Origin: Pyrocephalus nanus
Taxonomy: Eukaryota; Chordata; Aves; Passeriformes; Tyrannidae
NCBI GenBank assembly: GCA_038380795.1
Contig: CM076259.1
Span: 63,445,938-63,509,937 of the forward strand
Direction of reading: 5' to 3'
Length of the DNA stretch: 64,000 nucleotides
Numbering within the stretch: the stretch's first letter is position 1; every line of letters begins with the position of its first letter. Positions 63,669 to 64,000 of this stretch are shown here, piece by piece. A program made the translations under genes and the position numbers. Below the pieces are notes generated by a model, which ran no database searches, was not told the origin of the DNA, and saw only the letters and a list, made by a program, of their open reading frames with translations.

Positions 63669-64000
63669 GCAGAGCTGCCTCTTGCTGTGGAGCGTAGGAG
63701 ATGTGGCTTTGGCAGCTGGGGCCATGGTGCAACCAGCTCCATGGTAGCAGCGGCTTCTCTCCCTGGACAGGGCCCTGTGGCGATGCTGCTGTTGATGGAG
63801 TGGGCCAAATCCCGCAGGAGCCTGGCCATGTGCACCACTCATGTGCTGCAGCCATGGCACGCCCCGTCTCAAGCGATGAGATGTGACCAAGGGATTTCTT
63901 TACAAAGGTACATAGATAAAGGTAAGATGCCATGGAAAGAAGATGACTAATGGCACACAGCTGTTATGTAAGACAAGGGTCCCATCATGGTATTAACTGT
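63669..64000. other. Unrecognised GC-richer flank
   Basis: After the CR1 ends, the sequence stays GC-richer than most of the window. Overlapping open frames of up to about 104 codons occur on both strands, none with a recognisable motif. It could be an unfamiliar repeat or ordinary intergenic DNA. From mammalian gene order, LHFPL6 would be expected further in this direction, but nothing of it is visible. Confidence 0.4.

Noticed and set aside
63539..63933. Overlapping minus-strand frames near the window end
   Set aside because: They partly overlap the CR1 and each other in different frames, with no recognisable protein family.
1..64000. CRISPR array, operon, tRNA or rRNA genes, or a microbial defence system
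   Set aside because: No regularly spaced direct repeats, no clustered same-strand open frames and no tRNA-like or rRNA segment were seen. The window is ordinary vertebrate DNA.
63669..64000. First exon of LHFPL6, the expected neighbour
   Set aside because: LHFPL6 lies near COG6 in mammals in head-to-head orientation, but no matching coding sequence is visible here.

Overview
This is vertebrate nuclear DNA, almost certainly from a bird. It is AT-rich and intron-rich, with no long open frames. Its recognisable repeats are CR1-type LINE fragments, some with the avian CR1 tail (repeated 'attctatgattctatga'). I cannot name the species.

One protein-coding gene is present and appears complete on the minus strand: COG6, subunit 6 of the conserved oligomeric Golgi tethering complex. 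I could assemble 19 coding exons from the ATG (62944..62942) to the TAG (11492..11490). All 18 introns are GT-AG and phases match at every junction. The spliced CDS is 1950 nt, or 649 residues. It aligns end to end, without internal gaps, with my recollection of human COG6 (657 residues); the 8-residue difference lies entirely in the extreme N terminus.

Layout from left to right: 1..~6480 is intergenic sequence downstream of COG6 with a CR1 tail, a possible eroded LTR end and no recognisable gene. About 6490..11489 is the probable 3'UTR and downstream flank, with several minus-strand AATAAA signals. 11490..62944 is the gene body; its largest introns are intron 4 (9.2 kb) and intron 13 (8.8 kb), and CR1 fragments lie in introns 3, 4, 11, 13, 17 and probably 18. 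About 62650..63060 is a GC- and CpG-rich promoter and first exon. 63335..63668 is a fairly well preserved antisense CR1 just upstream of the promoter, followed by a GC-rich segment I cannot identify.

I found no tRNA, rRNA, CRISPR or operon, and no previously undescribed biological system. The findings are therefore modest: details of the COG6 locus, candidate alternative 3' ends, old repeat remnants and a few unexplained segments. Boundaries of repeats and UTRs are estimates made by eye.
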